A program made the translations under genes and the position numbers. Positions 18,201 to 26,401 of a stretch of DNA of 64,000 bases are shown here, one piece after another. Under the pieces are notes generated by a model. The model was not told the origin of the DNA. It was given only the letters and a program-made list of their open reading frames with translations, and searched no databases. Where the stretch lies: the NCBI GenBank assembly GCA_017983495.1, contig JAGOBH010000005.1, forward strand, positions 62,001 through 126,000. Direction: 5' to 3'. Numbering within the stretch: position 1 is the first letter of the stretch; each line of letters starts with the position of its first letter. The DNA is from Pyrinomonadaceae bacterium. Lineage in GTDB: Bacteria > Acidobacteriota > Blastocatellia > Pyrinomonadales > Pyrinomonadaceae.

Positions 18201-19817
18201 GATAACGACCTCAATGTCGGTCGTTCCATCTTTGTCCGGCGCTGGACCAGTCCACAGAAACATTTGCATACGTCCGCGTCCGCCGTCAGCGGGCGTTGCG
18301 AAGTTTGCGTTGTTTGTTCCCGAAGAGTCTTGTCCTTCAGCCGAAACACGGTCATTTTCAACACCGCCGCGTCCAAAGTTCAATCCCTGGAAGTTACGGG
18401 CCTGTTCGGTAAATCCGCGTTTGTAGAGTTCATCGTGATAACGGTTCATCGCGTAGAACATCTGGATGACCGCACCGCGCTGAGCCTGAGCGGTTAAGGG
18501 CTCATCTCCCGGTGCAGGACTTCCCGGCGGAGGATTCCATGTTGAATCAAAGTTGTTTGCCGGACTTCCGACGGCAACTGATGCCGGGTCGACCCCGTTT
18601 GTTCCGTCACGGTCAATACCCGCTTCGACGGCGTTACCGTCTGTTTTGTCTTGTCCGTCGGTGATCCAACCATTGTTGTTAAAGGAAAGCGTTCCTTCAT
18701 TACCGATCAAAGATCTGGTCGTGCGGGTGATCAAAGCACCTTGTGTACCAAGCGACGGGTCAATCGGTCCCGGCGTCAAGGGAGCCGGTGAATCGGCGAT
18801 ATCTGTATAAGCGTTTGAATTGCCGTAGACCTGGTAAGTTTTTGAGGTGGTTTGGTCGTCCGCGATGTTCTTGTGCCAAAGCACAACACCCGTGTTGGCA
18901 TCGACGATAACGTAGTATGCATTGACCGGACGCCAGACCAGAACTCTCCACGACGGCACGGCGACGCCGGGCTCGGTCGGGAAATACATTTTTTCAGCGG
19001 TGGTTGCCCAGTCGCCCTGTCCAAAAACAACCTTGAGGTCCGTTGAATCAGCCGCATTTCTTGCAACGTCAGCAGGACGGATGTCATGGTTGATATGGCC
19101 GGCAGCCCTGCGAACGGCGTCTACGGGGTCGCCAAATGTCGTTGAAAGCGATCCATAATCCAGACCCGGTGCGAGGTTGTTGATCACACGGATGATCTGG
19201 CCACTCTTCGTGAATCCCGCCGTTACCTCACCGCGGAATACCGGAATGCCGTTGATCTCCTGTTCGAGACGGGCGAAAGATAGATTTCCGTCCGGATTGG
19301 TGTAATCGGCGGTTACCTTAAGGCCGTCGATCTGCGGTTCATTGACGCCGATCAGGCTCTGGTTATCGCGAATGAAATTACGGAGAATGTCAGCTCGTTT
19401 CGCCGAGGACGGAGCGGACAGCCACTCGATCCGGGACTTGTAAACGTCCGGCGTCATCACCTCAGGCGTACGAATATCGTTATTATATTCAACCTTGGCG
19501 TCAGGATGTCGCTGTTTGAAAGTAGCTTCACCGCGTGCAAATTCGTCACGAGTGTTTGCGACGGCGGCCGAATCTTTGCCGACCGATTGTCGGAATTTTA
19601 AGAGAGCGTCGGCGACATCATCGCCCTTCTGCTCACGGATGTCCCACATTTTGGGCAGTCCGTCATCTTCTACTGAGGTCCGCTGGAACAGACCTTTCTG
19701 GCCAGCGGCCTGAGTCCCGAATTGAAACGGCAGTACAATGACAGCCGTGATCAATCCGAGCACAAATAAACAAGCTAAAATACTCAATCGAGTTTCAGCT
19801 TTGGTTCGGTTAAACAT
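15213..19817 (-). CDS. Secreted M36 (fungalysin-type) metallopeptidase with P-domains and FG-GAP repeats
   Basis: A 1534-residue zinc protease. The signal segment is at about 11-37. The FTP-type propeptide (about 90-330) includes NPDGNLSFARLEQEINGIPV. The catalytic domain carries HEVTH (His540, Glu541, His544) and GEGWSDW with the third ligand Glu566. A CARDB-like region (about 780-890) and a proprotein-convertase P-like domain (about 900-1070) follow. Then come about seven FG-GAP-like repeats (about 1075-1370) and, unusually, a second P-like domain after them (about 1385-1534). AGGAGGG precedes the ATG. It is one of two adjacent M36 genes and probably degrades extracellular protein. Confidence 0.92.
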   Translation of the reverse strand: MFNRTKAETRLSILACLFVLGLITAVIVLPFQFGTQAAGQKGLFQRTSVEDDGLPKMWDIREQKGDDVADALLKFRQSVGKDSAAVANTRDEFARGEATFKQRHPDAKVEYNNDIRTPEVMTPDVYKSRIEWLSAPSSAKRADILRNFIRDNQSLIGVNEPQIDGLKVTADYTNPDGNLSFARLEQEINGIPVFRGEVTAGFTKSGQIIRVINNLAPGLDYGSLSTTFGDPVDAVRRAAGHINHDIRPADVARNAADSTDLKVVFGQGDWATTAEKMYFPTEPGVAVPSWRVLVWRPVNAYYVIVDANTGVVLWHKNIADDQTTSKTYQVYGNSNAYTDIADSPAPLTPGPIDPSLGTQGALITRTTRSLIGNEGTLSFNNNGWITDGQDKTDGNAVEAGIDRDGTNGVDPASVAVGSPANNFDSTWNPPPGSPAPGDEPLTAQAQRGAVIQMFYAMNRYHDELYKRGFTEQARNFQGLNFGRGGVENDRVSAEGQDSSGTNNANFATPADGGRGRMQMFLWTGPAPDKDGTTDIEVVIHEVTHGTSNRLHNNGSGLGNQGGMMGEGWSDWYAHVMLAEPTDPINGIYTTGGYATHLLSASFTANYYYGIRRFPKAVIAFTGGPQNKPHNPLTFGHLNVGCDTTLGTTTTAVSSAFPRSPVIATSGNCSQVHNAGEIWSSALWEVRALMVQRLGFQAGTTRVLQVVTDGMKLAPTNPMMLQERDAIIAAAAALSAAPEASADVIDVREGFRRRGFGFSASTQSSTAVTEAFDLPNVTVTNPFSVSDSVGDNDGFPEPTEPVLLSVAITNTTGAAQTNVTGSVTGGGTANYGTINDGQTVTRQIAYTVPGMVACGAMHQVSITASSDAGAQAPVTRSFRVGVPVGGAPATFSNAAAITINDNAPATPYPSNIAVSGLTGNKVISMTLTGMSHTFPADVDVLLVGPGGQKFIPMSDQGGGNDMSNVNLTLVDSAAAALPTTIVSGEFRPTADATADTFAAPAPAGPYTLPAPGGAGTFASTFGVDGTAMNGTWSLYVVDDAGIDLGAISGGWSLTFGSNDYSCSVNLTPRSRADFDGDGKSDVSVFRPSEGNWYVNQSTAGFSVINWGTSTDVLIPGDYDGDLKADTAVFRANADPAAADYLVLKSNGFVFQGTSWGLPGDMPISGDYDGDGKTDLSVFRPSSNTWFVLNSGNGSNTVEPFGSTGDVPMAFDLEGDGKTNLAVYRPSDSSWYVARATGVPATNYDVYPFGTTGDVLVPADYDGDNKDDVAVFRPSNGTWYIRKSTDGSTTFTAFGQSGDRAVPGDYDGDGKDDIAVYRAGTWYMLQSTAGAAQTAFGVTSDVPVPLMYIPAQGPPPSSAVTVSYTGAAVVIPDNNPTFTNVPLAVAGVGTVSDLNFRFDTGGTCDGTVGDVDCAINHTWVGDLIIRVTPPDGSPTVVIFDRPGVPASTFGCSNNNLGLITLNDEGGFPSVDAQGNPTPAACNTANLFPTGDFSPFSPLSALDGESADGNWTISISDSGSGDTGSLRRFSLVFNSGN

Positions 19818-20120
19818 TTACAGTCCCTCCTGAAAGCTTTGAAGAAAAAAAGAATCCCTACACATTACAAGTCCGCAAACTCAACAAACGGCACGCACCA
19901 AAGCCGTCAAACGAAAAGTTTGACAGACTCGTTGATCAGAATTGAAATGAAAAGGGGGTCACGAATTGCATCATCATAAACCAATTCGCATAAAAATTAC
20001 AAGCAAAAACTGCCTAAAGTTGATACCAAATCGCACTTATTCGCAAAAAAACGAACAGGGAAATTCTAAAAAATGGCAAAATTAGATCGAGCATCCGACC
20101 ATAGCAACAGCTCCGCGAGC
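19818..20120. other. Spacer between the two M36 genes
   Basis: 303 bp, A/T-rich, with no credible gene. It contains a perfect 7-bp inverted repeat GTCAAAC-gaaaa-GTTTGAC (19906-19924) in what would be the leader of the 15213-19817 gene. No confident promoter was identified. Confidence 0.5.
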
Positions 20121-23100
20121 CTACGGGACATATTTTCCGGGCACGGGCACATCGCTCGGTAAGCCAAACGCAGAAACCGAATACCCGCCGGTCGAGCGGT
20201 TGATATACCATGTCCCATTCCGGTAGACCGCCTCATCGGACTTGCCGTCGCCGTCGTAATCGCCCGGGGCAGGAAGATCGCCATTCAGTCCAAATGCAAG
20301 AGCCGAAAACTGTCCGTTAGAACTATTCAGTCGATACCATACGCCGCTTGAAGGCCTGAATACGGAGATATCTTCGCGTCCGTCACCATCGTGATCCGCC
20401 GGCGTAGGTCGATCCGTCGGCAGGCCAAAAGTGACAACATTAAACTGCCCGTTCGAGCTATTCAGCCGGTACCAAACGCCCGTCGCCGGCCGCCACACGG
20501 CAATATCATCTTTTCCGTCACCATCGTAATCTCCGGCAACCGGTTTGTCCTCGGGAAGTCCGAACTGGTATGGGACAAACTGTCCGTTAGAGCTATTCAC
20601 CCGATACCAGACGCTCGTCGACGGGCGCCAAACGGCGATGTCGTCCTTTCCGTCACCGTCGAAATCACCTGATTGCGGAATATCACCCGAAATACCGAAC
20701 TGATAAGCGATGAACTGCCCGTTCGAGCTGTTCAGCCGATACCAAACGCCGCTCGATGGCCTGAACACAGCAATGTCAGCTTTTCCGTCGCCGTCAAAAT
20801 CGCCCGGCGTCGGTATATCTCCAGACGATCCGAATGCCGTTGCAGAAAAACCACTGGTTGAACGGTTGAGGTACCAGATTCCGTCCGATGGGCGGAACAC
20901 CGAAATGTCCGTCCTTCCGTCACCGTCAAAATCGGCACGCGGGCGGCCAAAGTTGTCCACGATCGTGCATTGATAGCTGCCGGCCACAGAGACGTTGTCG
21001 ATCCACCAACCGGTTCCTGCCGTGTTGTTATCCGCGCCAAATCGCCACCTGAGCTGAATATTTTGGCCATTAGCTGCAGCCGGCAGCCGAACGGCCGTTG
21101 TGATATATCCGCCTGAATTGCCGTTCCAGGATGCACGGTTTGAAAGCGGATTATTGGTACCGTTGCCGAGCGTGCCGGTATAACCGTTTTCGGTGAACTT
21201 TCCGCCCGCAACGAGGATGTCCTGAAACGCTCCTCCTCCGATACTCACCTCAAGGACGCCGCCGTCCCATCCGCCTTCGGTGTTGAAATTGTGACGAAAC
21301 GTGACCAGTCCGGCTGTCGAATTGATCGCGATCGGCTCGCTCGTGAGGTCAGTGCCGCCGCCGACGGTCGACGGGTTTAACGCAAATGCCGCGTTCGGTG
21401 AACTGTCCGGAGCGTTCGCCGTCGTGACAAACGCAATGCCACCCTGGATCGACGTCGACGCCCATCCGACGGGAATCGATGGAGCCGTAACGCCGTCGAA
21501 ATTCTGCGTGTATGTCACCATCGGCTGGCCTACAACGATGGTGCGAACGACGCTGAACGGACCGATGCTGCTATTCACGTTTATCGTGAGTGAAATAGCT
21601 GAGCCGCACGCAGCGTTTGATGGGACTGAATAACCTACGCCCTGTGTTACGGTCGAGCCGCTGCCGATAGAACCATAGACAGCTGAGCCGCCGCCGACCA
21701 CTTCAACCGTTACGCCGGTTGCCGGATTGCCGGTCGAATTCGTGATCGGGATATTTAACAAGACGTTCTCGCCCGGGTCGGCATATCCATTATTGTTACC
21801 CGATGGGTCGCTGACCGAGATCGACGGCGTCTGAAACAGATTGGGTAACTGGAATGACTCTGTGACCCGTGTGTCGCCCACACCACTGCCGTTATTCTGA
21901 ATGCTGGCCCCGTAACCCATGCCGCGGATCGCAAATCCGGCCCAGACGTCCGCGACGTCTGCGGCCGCTTCCGGAGCCAGCGAACTCGCCTGTGCCGCCG
22001 CGAGTATGGCGTCGCGTTCGCTCAAAAATGTTGGCCCAAGCGGTGCAAGCTTCATGCCGTCTGTAACAAGCTGCAGGATCTTTCGGTTGCCGACCTCCCA
22101 GCCAAGCCGGTTGATCATTCGGGCACGGATCTCCCACAACGCACTGCTCCATATTTCGCCGAGATTGTGTACCGCGTCCGCCGTCGATGATCCATATGGT
22201 CCGCGGGCATATGCTCCGTCATTGAGGTTCATCTGCGAAGCGTCAGCATCGGCGAATGTAAGCGGATTGTGCGGCAGATTGCCCGGGCCGCCGGTAAAGG
22301 CCTTTACCGCCTTTGGAAATCGCCGGATGCCGTAATAGTAGTTGTTAGTAAATCCGCCTGCTCCCAGATATGTGTCGTATCCGCCAGTCGTATATATTCC
22401 ATTGATCGGGTCGGTCGGTTCGGAAAGCAACGCGTGGCCGTAAAAATCAGACCAGCCCTCGCCCATGCCGCGTGACATGTTTATCGATAGTCCGCTGCTG
22501 TTGCCGTGGAGACGGTTGGAGAGCCCGTGAGTATGTTCGTGAATGACGACGTCAGCGTCAAAATTGCCGTCGATGTCAGGATTTGGGGCGGTCCAAAGAT
22601 ACATCTGCATCCGAGGGCGAGTTCCGTCCGCAGGCGTCGAGAAGTTTGCGTTATTGGTGCCCAACGAGTCCTGGCCTTCGCCGCGAACACGATCATTTTC
22701 AATGCCGCCGCGGCCAAAATTACTGTTCTGAAAATTGGCAGCCTGCTCTGTAAATCCGAGCCGGTAAAGCTCGTCGTGATACCAATTGTTGATGTAAAAA
22801 AGCTGCGTGACCGAACCTTGCTGATAGACGCTGCCGGGATATGTTTGGGTCACGGGAACCGGGGCATCGCCGGTATTTGTGTTCGGATCGAGCGGGCTGA
22901 AACTGAACGAAAATGTACGTGAGGTGCCGACTGCCTCGCTGTTCGGGTCGACACCGTCGGTCCCGTCACGGTCGAGCCCGGCCTGAATGGCATTGCCGTC
23001 GGTGATGTTCGTCCCGTCGGTCATCCAGCCGAGATTGTTAAAAGTGTACGGAGCCTCGTTTCCGATCCGTGTGATCGATGTCCGGGCGATCGGTGGACCT

Positions 23101-24155
23101 TGTGTGCCGTTCGGCGATATTGGCCCGGGCGTCAAAGGAAACGGATTATCCGCCACGTTTACCATCGCGTTCGGATTTGCGTAAACGCCATAGGTCGCCG
23201 ATTGCGTTTGGTCCTCGGTGATGTTCTTTCGCCAAAGCATCTCGCCGGTCTCGGCACCGACTATTACATAAAATGCGTTCACCGGCTGCCATATCAGCAC
23301 ACGCCACGCCGGTATCACCACGCCGGGTTCGGTCGGAAAGTAAATCTTTTCCGCAATGGTCGCCGAGTCGCCGCGGCCGAATACACTTTTCGTTTCGTTC
23401 GAAGCAGTCTTGTCTTGCGTAAGATCGAGTTTTGTTTTGAGCTGACCGATATTCTGGGCGGCAGATTTAACGGCTTCCAGCGGGTCGCCAAATTCGATTG
23501 AAAGAGAATTATCGTAATTTCCCGGTGCGAGATTATTGATAACGCGGATCATCTCGCCGCGCTTTGTGAAACCGGCCTTGACCTCGCCGCGGAAGACGGG
23601 AACTCCGTTGATCGACTGACTAAGGCTCACAAACGAAAGATTGCCGTCCGGATTTGTGTAGTCGGCGGAGACCTTGAGACTGTCGATCTCGATGGGTCCG
23701 ACGCCGACGAGATCGGTATTTTCACGCAAAAAGCTACGCAGCGTGTCAACGCGGCTCCCGGCCGTCTGGCTTGTCAAAAATGAACGCCCTTGCGTCACAT
23801 CGGTACCGATGACCTCAGGTATCCCAAGATCGTCGTTGTACTCGACCTTTAAGGCCGGAATCGTCCGCTGCAGTGATTTTTCGCCTTGGACCGCACGGTC
23901 GCGATGATCGGCTATATCCACCGCACTCTTCTCCACACGGTTTCTGATCGAACCCAACTTGGCAGAGGCGTCGGGCGACGTTCTGATGTCGAAATTGGCG
24001 AGCTCGGGCTCGTGGCTCGTCGTTCGTTCCACCAACCCGCCGGCCGCCTTCGTTCGGAAAATAAACGGAACTACTAAGGCAGCAGTGATCAGGGCAAGGA
24101 CAAATAAAGCCGGCACGGCATGACGCAGGCTGGAAGAACGAAGAATTGAGATCAT
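20121..24155 (-). CDS. Second secreted M36 metallopeptidase with choice-of-anchor J-like domain and FG-GAP repeats
   Basis: A 1344-residue paralogue of the neighbouring protease. The signal segment is at about 13-38, the propeptide at about 90-320, and the catalytic motif is HEHTH (His539, Glu540, His543) with GEGWSDF (Glu566). The catalytic cores align almost residue for residue. After a CARDB-like region (about 770-870) it has a MAM/choice-of-anchor J-like domain (about 885-1060; TYTQNFDGV ... WWIDNVSVAG) instead of the P-domain. About six FG-GAP-like repeats follow and end at GDVPVPGKYVP. GGAG lies 10 bases before the ATG. A tandem duplication with later accessory-domain exchange is the simplest history. 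Confidence 0.92.
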   Translation of the reverse strand: MISILRSSSLRHAVPALFVLALITAALVVPFIFRTKAAGGLVERTTSHEPELANFDIRTSPDASAKLGSIRNRVEKSAVDIADHRDRAVQGEKSLQRTIPALKVEYNDDLGIPEVIGTDVTQGRSFLTSQTAGSRVDTLRSFLRENTDLVGVGPIEIDSLKVSADYTNPDGNLSFVSLSQSINGVPVFRGEVKAGFTKRGEMIRVINNLAPGNYDNSLSIEFGDPLEAVKSAAQNIGQLKTKLDLTQDKTASNETKSVFGRGDSATIAEKIYFPTEPGVVIPAWRVLIWQPVNAFYVIVGAETGEMLWRKNITEDQTQSATYGVYANPNAMVNVADNPFPLTPGPISPNGTQGPPIARTSITRIGNEAPYTFNNLGWMTDGTNITDGNAIQAGLDRDGTDGVDPNSEAVGTSRTFSFSFSPLDPNTNTGDAPVPVTQTYPGSVYQQGSVTQLFYINNWYHDELYRLGFTEQAANFQNSNFGRGGIENDRVRGEGQDSLGTNNANFSTPADGTRPRMQMYLWTAPNPDIDGNFDADVVIHEHTHGLSNRLHGNSSGLSINMSRGMGEGWSDFYGHALLSEPTDPINGIYTTGGYDTYLGAGGFTNNYYYGIRRFPKAVKAFTGGPGNLPHNPLTFADADASQMNLNDGAYARGPYGSSTADAVHNLGEIWSSALWEIRARMINRLGWEVGNRKILQLVTDGMKLAPLGPTFLSERDAILAAAQASSLAPEAAADVADVWAGFAIRGMGYGASIQNNGSGVGDTRVTESFQLPNLFQTPSISVSDPSGNNNGYADPGENVLLNIPITNSTGNPATGVTVEVVGGGSAVYGSIGSGSTVTQGVGYSVPSNAACGSAISLTINVNSSIGPFSVVRTIVVGQPMVTYTQNFDGVTAPSIPVGWASTSIQGGIAFVTTANAPDSSPNAAFALNPSTVGGGTDLTSEPIAINSTAGLVTFRHNFNTEGGWDGGVLEVSIGGGAFQDILVAGGKFTENGYTGTLGNGTNNPLSNRASWNGNSGGYITTAVRLPAAANGQNIQLRWRFGADNNTAGTGWWIDNVSVAGSYQCTIVDNFGRPRADFDGDGRTDISVFRPSDGIWYLNRSTSGFSATAFGSSGDIPTPGDFDGDGKADIAVFRPSSGVWYRLNSSNGQFIAYQFGISGDIPQSGDFDGDGKDDIAVWRPSTSVWYRVNSSNGQFVPYQFGLPEDKPVAGDYDGDGKDDIAVWRPATGVWYRLNSSNGQFNVVTFGLPTDRPTPADHDGDGREDISVFRPSSGVWYRLNSSNGQFSALAFGLNGDLPAPGDYDGDGKSDEAVYRNGTWYINRSTGGYSVSAFGLPSDVPVPGKYVP

Positions 24156-24332
24156 TTTTTGGTAACTCCGGGTCGTTTGTCTTTTGCCAAACGGAAAACT
24201 ACATTCTCGTTTCGAACTATCTGTGATAAACCATTAAAATCTAGGTTTCGCGGATGATTGCAGGCATAAACTCAATCTATATCAACATTGAGTGTCCAAG
24301 TCAATAAAATTAGGCGTTCAGAACCCATTTAC

Positions 24333-26327
24333 ATGGCAGAAAATGAAGGTGATCAGATCTTTGGCCCGGGCGGTTTGATCTCACAATTTCATGACAATTA
24401 CGAGTATCGCGAGGGCCAGGTGCGAATGGCCGACGCGATCTCGACTGCATTTAAAGACAAAAAGCACCTGATCGTCGAGGCCGGCACCGGAACGGGCAAG
24501 ACACTGGCGTATCTGATACCCGCGATCGCCGCCTCGATCAAGCTGGGCAAACGCGTCATTATTTCGACCGGCACCAAAAATCTGCAGGAACAGTTGATGG
24601 AGAAAGACATCCCGTTTCTGCAGAAGATCTTGCCGACAAAATTTTCGGCCGCATACATGAAGGGCCGTTCAAACTACGCCTGTATTTACCGCATCAACAA
24701 GTCCGACGACCAACCGATCCTTGACGGTATCGACGAGGTCGATAATTTTAATGAAGTTCGCGAATGGTCACGCGAAACCCAGACCGGCGACCGTGCGGAG
24801 TTGACTTACCTGCCCGAAAATCTCAGTTTCTGGAGCCGCGTTAACGCCAAGAGCGAAACTTGTATCGGGCAGAAGTGCCCCGATTTCGAGCCCTGTTTTA
24901 TCACTCGGATGCGGGCAAGGGCCGAGGCCGCCGACATCGTCATCGTCAATCACCACTTGTTCTTTGCCGATCTGAACGTTCGCGGTAATCAGTTTGGAAA
25001 GGTGCTGCCCGATTATGGCGCGGTTATATTCGACGAGGCGCATCTGATCGAGGATATCGCCGCCGACTATTTCGGATTTCAGGTGTCCAATTTTCAGATC
25101 GACGAGCTTGCCCGCGACGCGTCGGCATTGCCGATCGCCGACGCGATCGCGATATCCGGGCTGACAAAGGCCTCCGCCAAGGTCGCCGGACTGGCCGAGC
25201 AATTTTGGGTGCGTTTCACGCAGGCTCGTGCTGCCGAGGGCCGCTTTCCGCTGATCCAGGACGCATTTTCGGTCCTTGGCCGCGATGGCGAAGCCCAGCC
25301 GACATCGCACGGCGAAGCCTATCACGCTCTCGATGACGCACTTTCAAGGCTCGAAGCTGACGCCGACGTCTATTCCGAAAAGATCCCCGAGGCCGACAGC
25401 GTTGTGCGGCGGATCAGGCAAACGCGTTTCGATCTCGATTTCATCGTCAAACAAGCGGACCGAAATTTCGTCTATTGGCTCGAACGTCGCGGCCGAGGTA
25501 TCTTTCTGCAATCGTCACCGGTCGATGTCTCGTCGCTACTGCAGGAAAAGCTGTTCGATAAGGTCGATTCATGTGTGCTGACGTCGGCGACGCTGTCGAC
25601 CAACGGTGGTTTCAGTTTTATCCGCAACCGCCTCGGCCTCACCGCCGGCACCACGAACACGCTAGTCGCGCCGTCGTCGTTCGACTATCAGAGCCAGGCG
25701 ATAGTCTATTTGCCAAAAGCTATGCCAGACCCGCGTTCGCCCGAGTTTACACAGATCGCGGCTGCCGAGATCGTAAAGATACTTCATTCGACCCAGGGCC
25801 GAGCATTCGTGTTATGTACCAGCAATTCGTCGATGAACGCCCTTTACGAGCTTGTTTCGTCGCGTGTCGGATACCCGTGCCTGTTGCAGGGAACGATGTC
25901 GAAGACCGGCCTGCTTGAGCGATTTCGCGGGACGTCGAACGCCGTACTCTTTGCCACGTCGAGCTTCTGGCAAGGCGTCGACGTTCAGGGCGAACAACTC
26001 TCGTGCGTCATAATAGACAAATTACCGTTCGCCGTCCCAACCGACCCGATCGTGGCTGCTCGTTCGCGGTTTATCGATGACAATGGAGGCAAATCGTTCT
26101 TTGACTATAGCGTCCCGCAGGCGGTGATCTCACTCAAACAGGGAATTGGCCGGCTAATCCGCAGTAGTTCAGACCGCGGGGTGATCGCGATCCTCGACCC
26201 GAGGCTTCGAACAAAATCATACGGCCGGGACTTTCTAGCTAGCCTGCCGAGAATGAGGATTACCAGCGAATTGGCCGATGTGGCGGCGATCATAAATGAC
26301 AAAAAAGACGCGGCCGCGTCGACCTGA
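24333..26327 (+). CDS. dinG: DinG/YoaA-family ATP-dependent DNA helicase
   Basis: A 664-residue XPD-like superfamily 2 helicase. Walker A is GTGTGKT (51-57), the DEAH box is at 234-237, and motif VI is QGIGRLIRSS near 605. Four cysteines (117, 177, 182, 188) placed between motifs Ia and II match the [4Fe-4S] pin of DinG/YoaA/XPD. Such enzymes unwind 5'-3' and resolve R-loops, D-loops or G-quadruplexes during repair. I prefer the ATG at 24333; a TTG at 24288 is also in frame. No strong Shine-Dalgarno precedes either start. YoaA is an equally good subfamily label. Confidence 0.9.
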   Translation: MAENEGDQIFGPGGLISQFHDNYEYREGQVRMADAISTAFKDKKHLIVEAGTGTGKTLAYLIPAIAASIKLGKRVIISTGTKNLQEQLMEKDIPFLQKILPTKFSAAYMKGRSNYACIYRINKSDDQPILDGIDEVDNFNEVREWSRETQTGDRAELTYLPENLSFWSRVNAKSETCIGQKCPDFEPCFITRMRARAEAADIVIVNHHLFFADLNVRGNQFGKVLPDYGAVIFDEAHLIEDIAADYFGFQVSNFQIDELARDASALPIADAIAISGLTKASAKVAGLAEQFWVRFTQARAAEGRFPLIQDAFSVLGRDGEAQPTSHGEAYHALDDALSRLEADADVYSEKIPEADSVVRRIRQTRFDLDFIVKQADRNFVYWLERRGRGIFLQSSPVDVSSLLQEKLFDKVDSCVLTSATLSTNGGFSFIRNRLGLTAGTTNTLVAPSSFDYQSQAIVYLPKAMPDPRSPEFTQIAAAEIVKILHSTQGRAFVLCTSNSSMNALYELVSSRVGYPCLLQGTMSKTGLLERFRGTSNAVLFATSSFWQGVDVQGEQLSCVIIDKLPFAVPTDPIVAARSRFIDDNGGKSFFDYSVPQAVISLKQGIGRLIRSSSDRGVIAILDPRLRTKSYGRDFLASLPRMRITSELADVAAIINDKKDAAAST

Positions 26328-26401
26328 CGCAGTCTTGCCGGATAACCGGCGCAGCCTGCGTTTCGCGGATCCTATCTATTTTTCTATAATTAGGGTAGTA
26401 A

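Noticed and set aside
20014..20284. Short minus-strand frames beyond the end of the second M36 gene
   Set aside because: They overlap the repeat domain in other frames and have no support.
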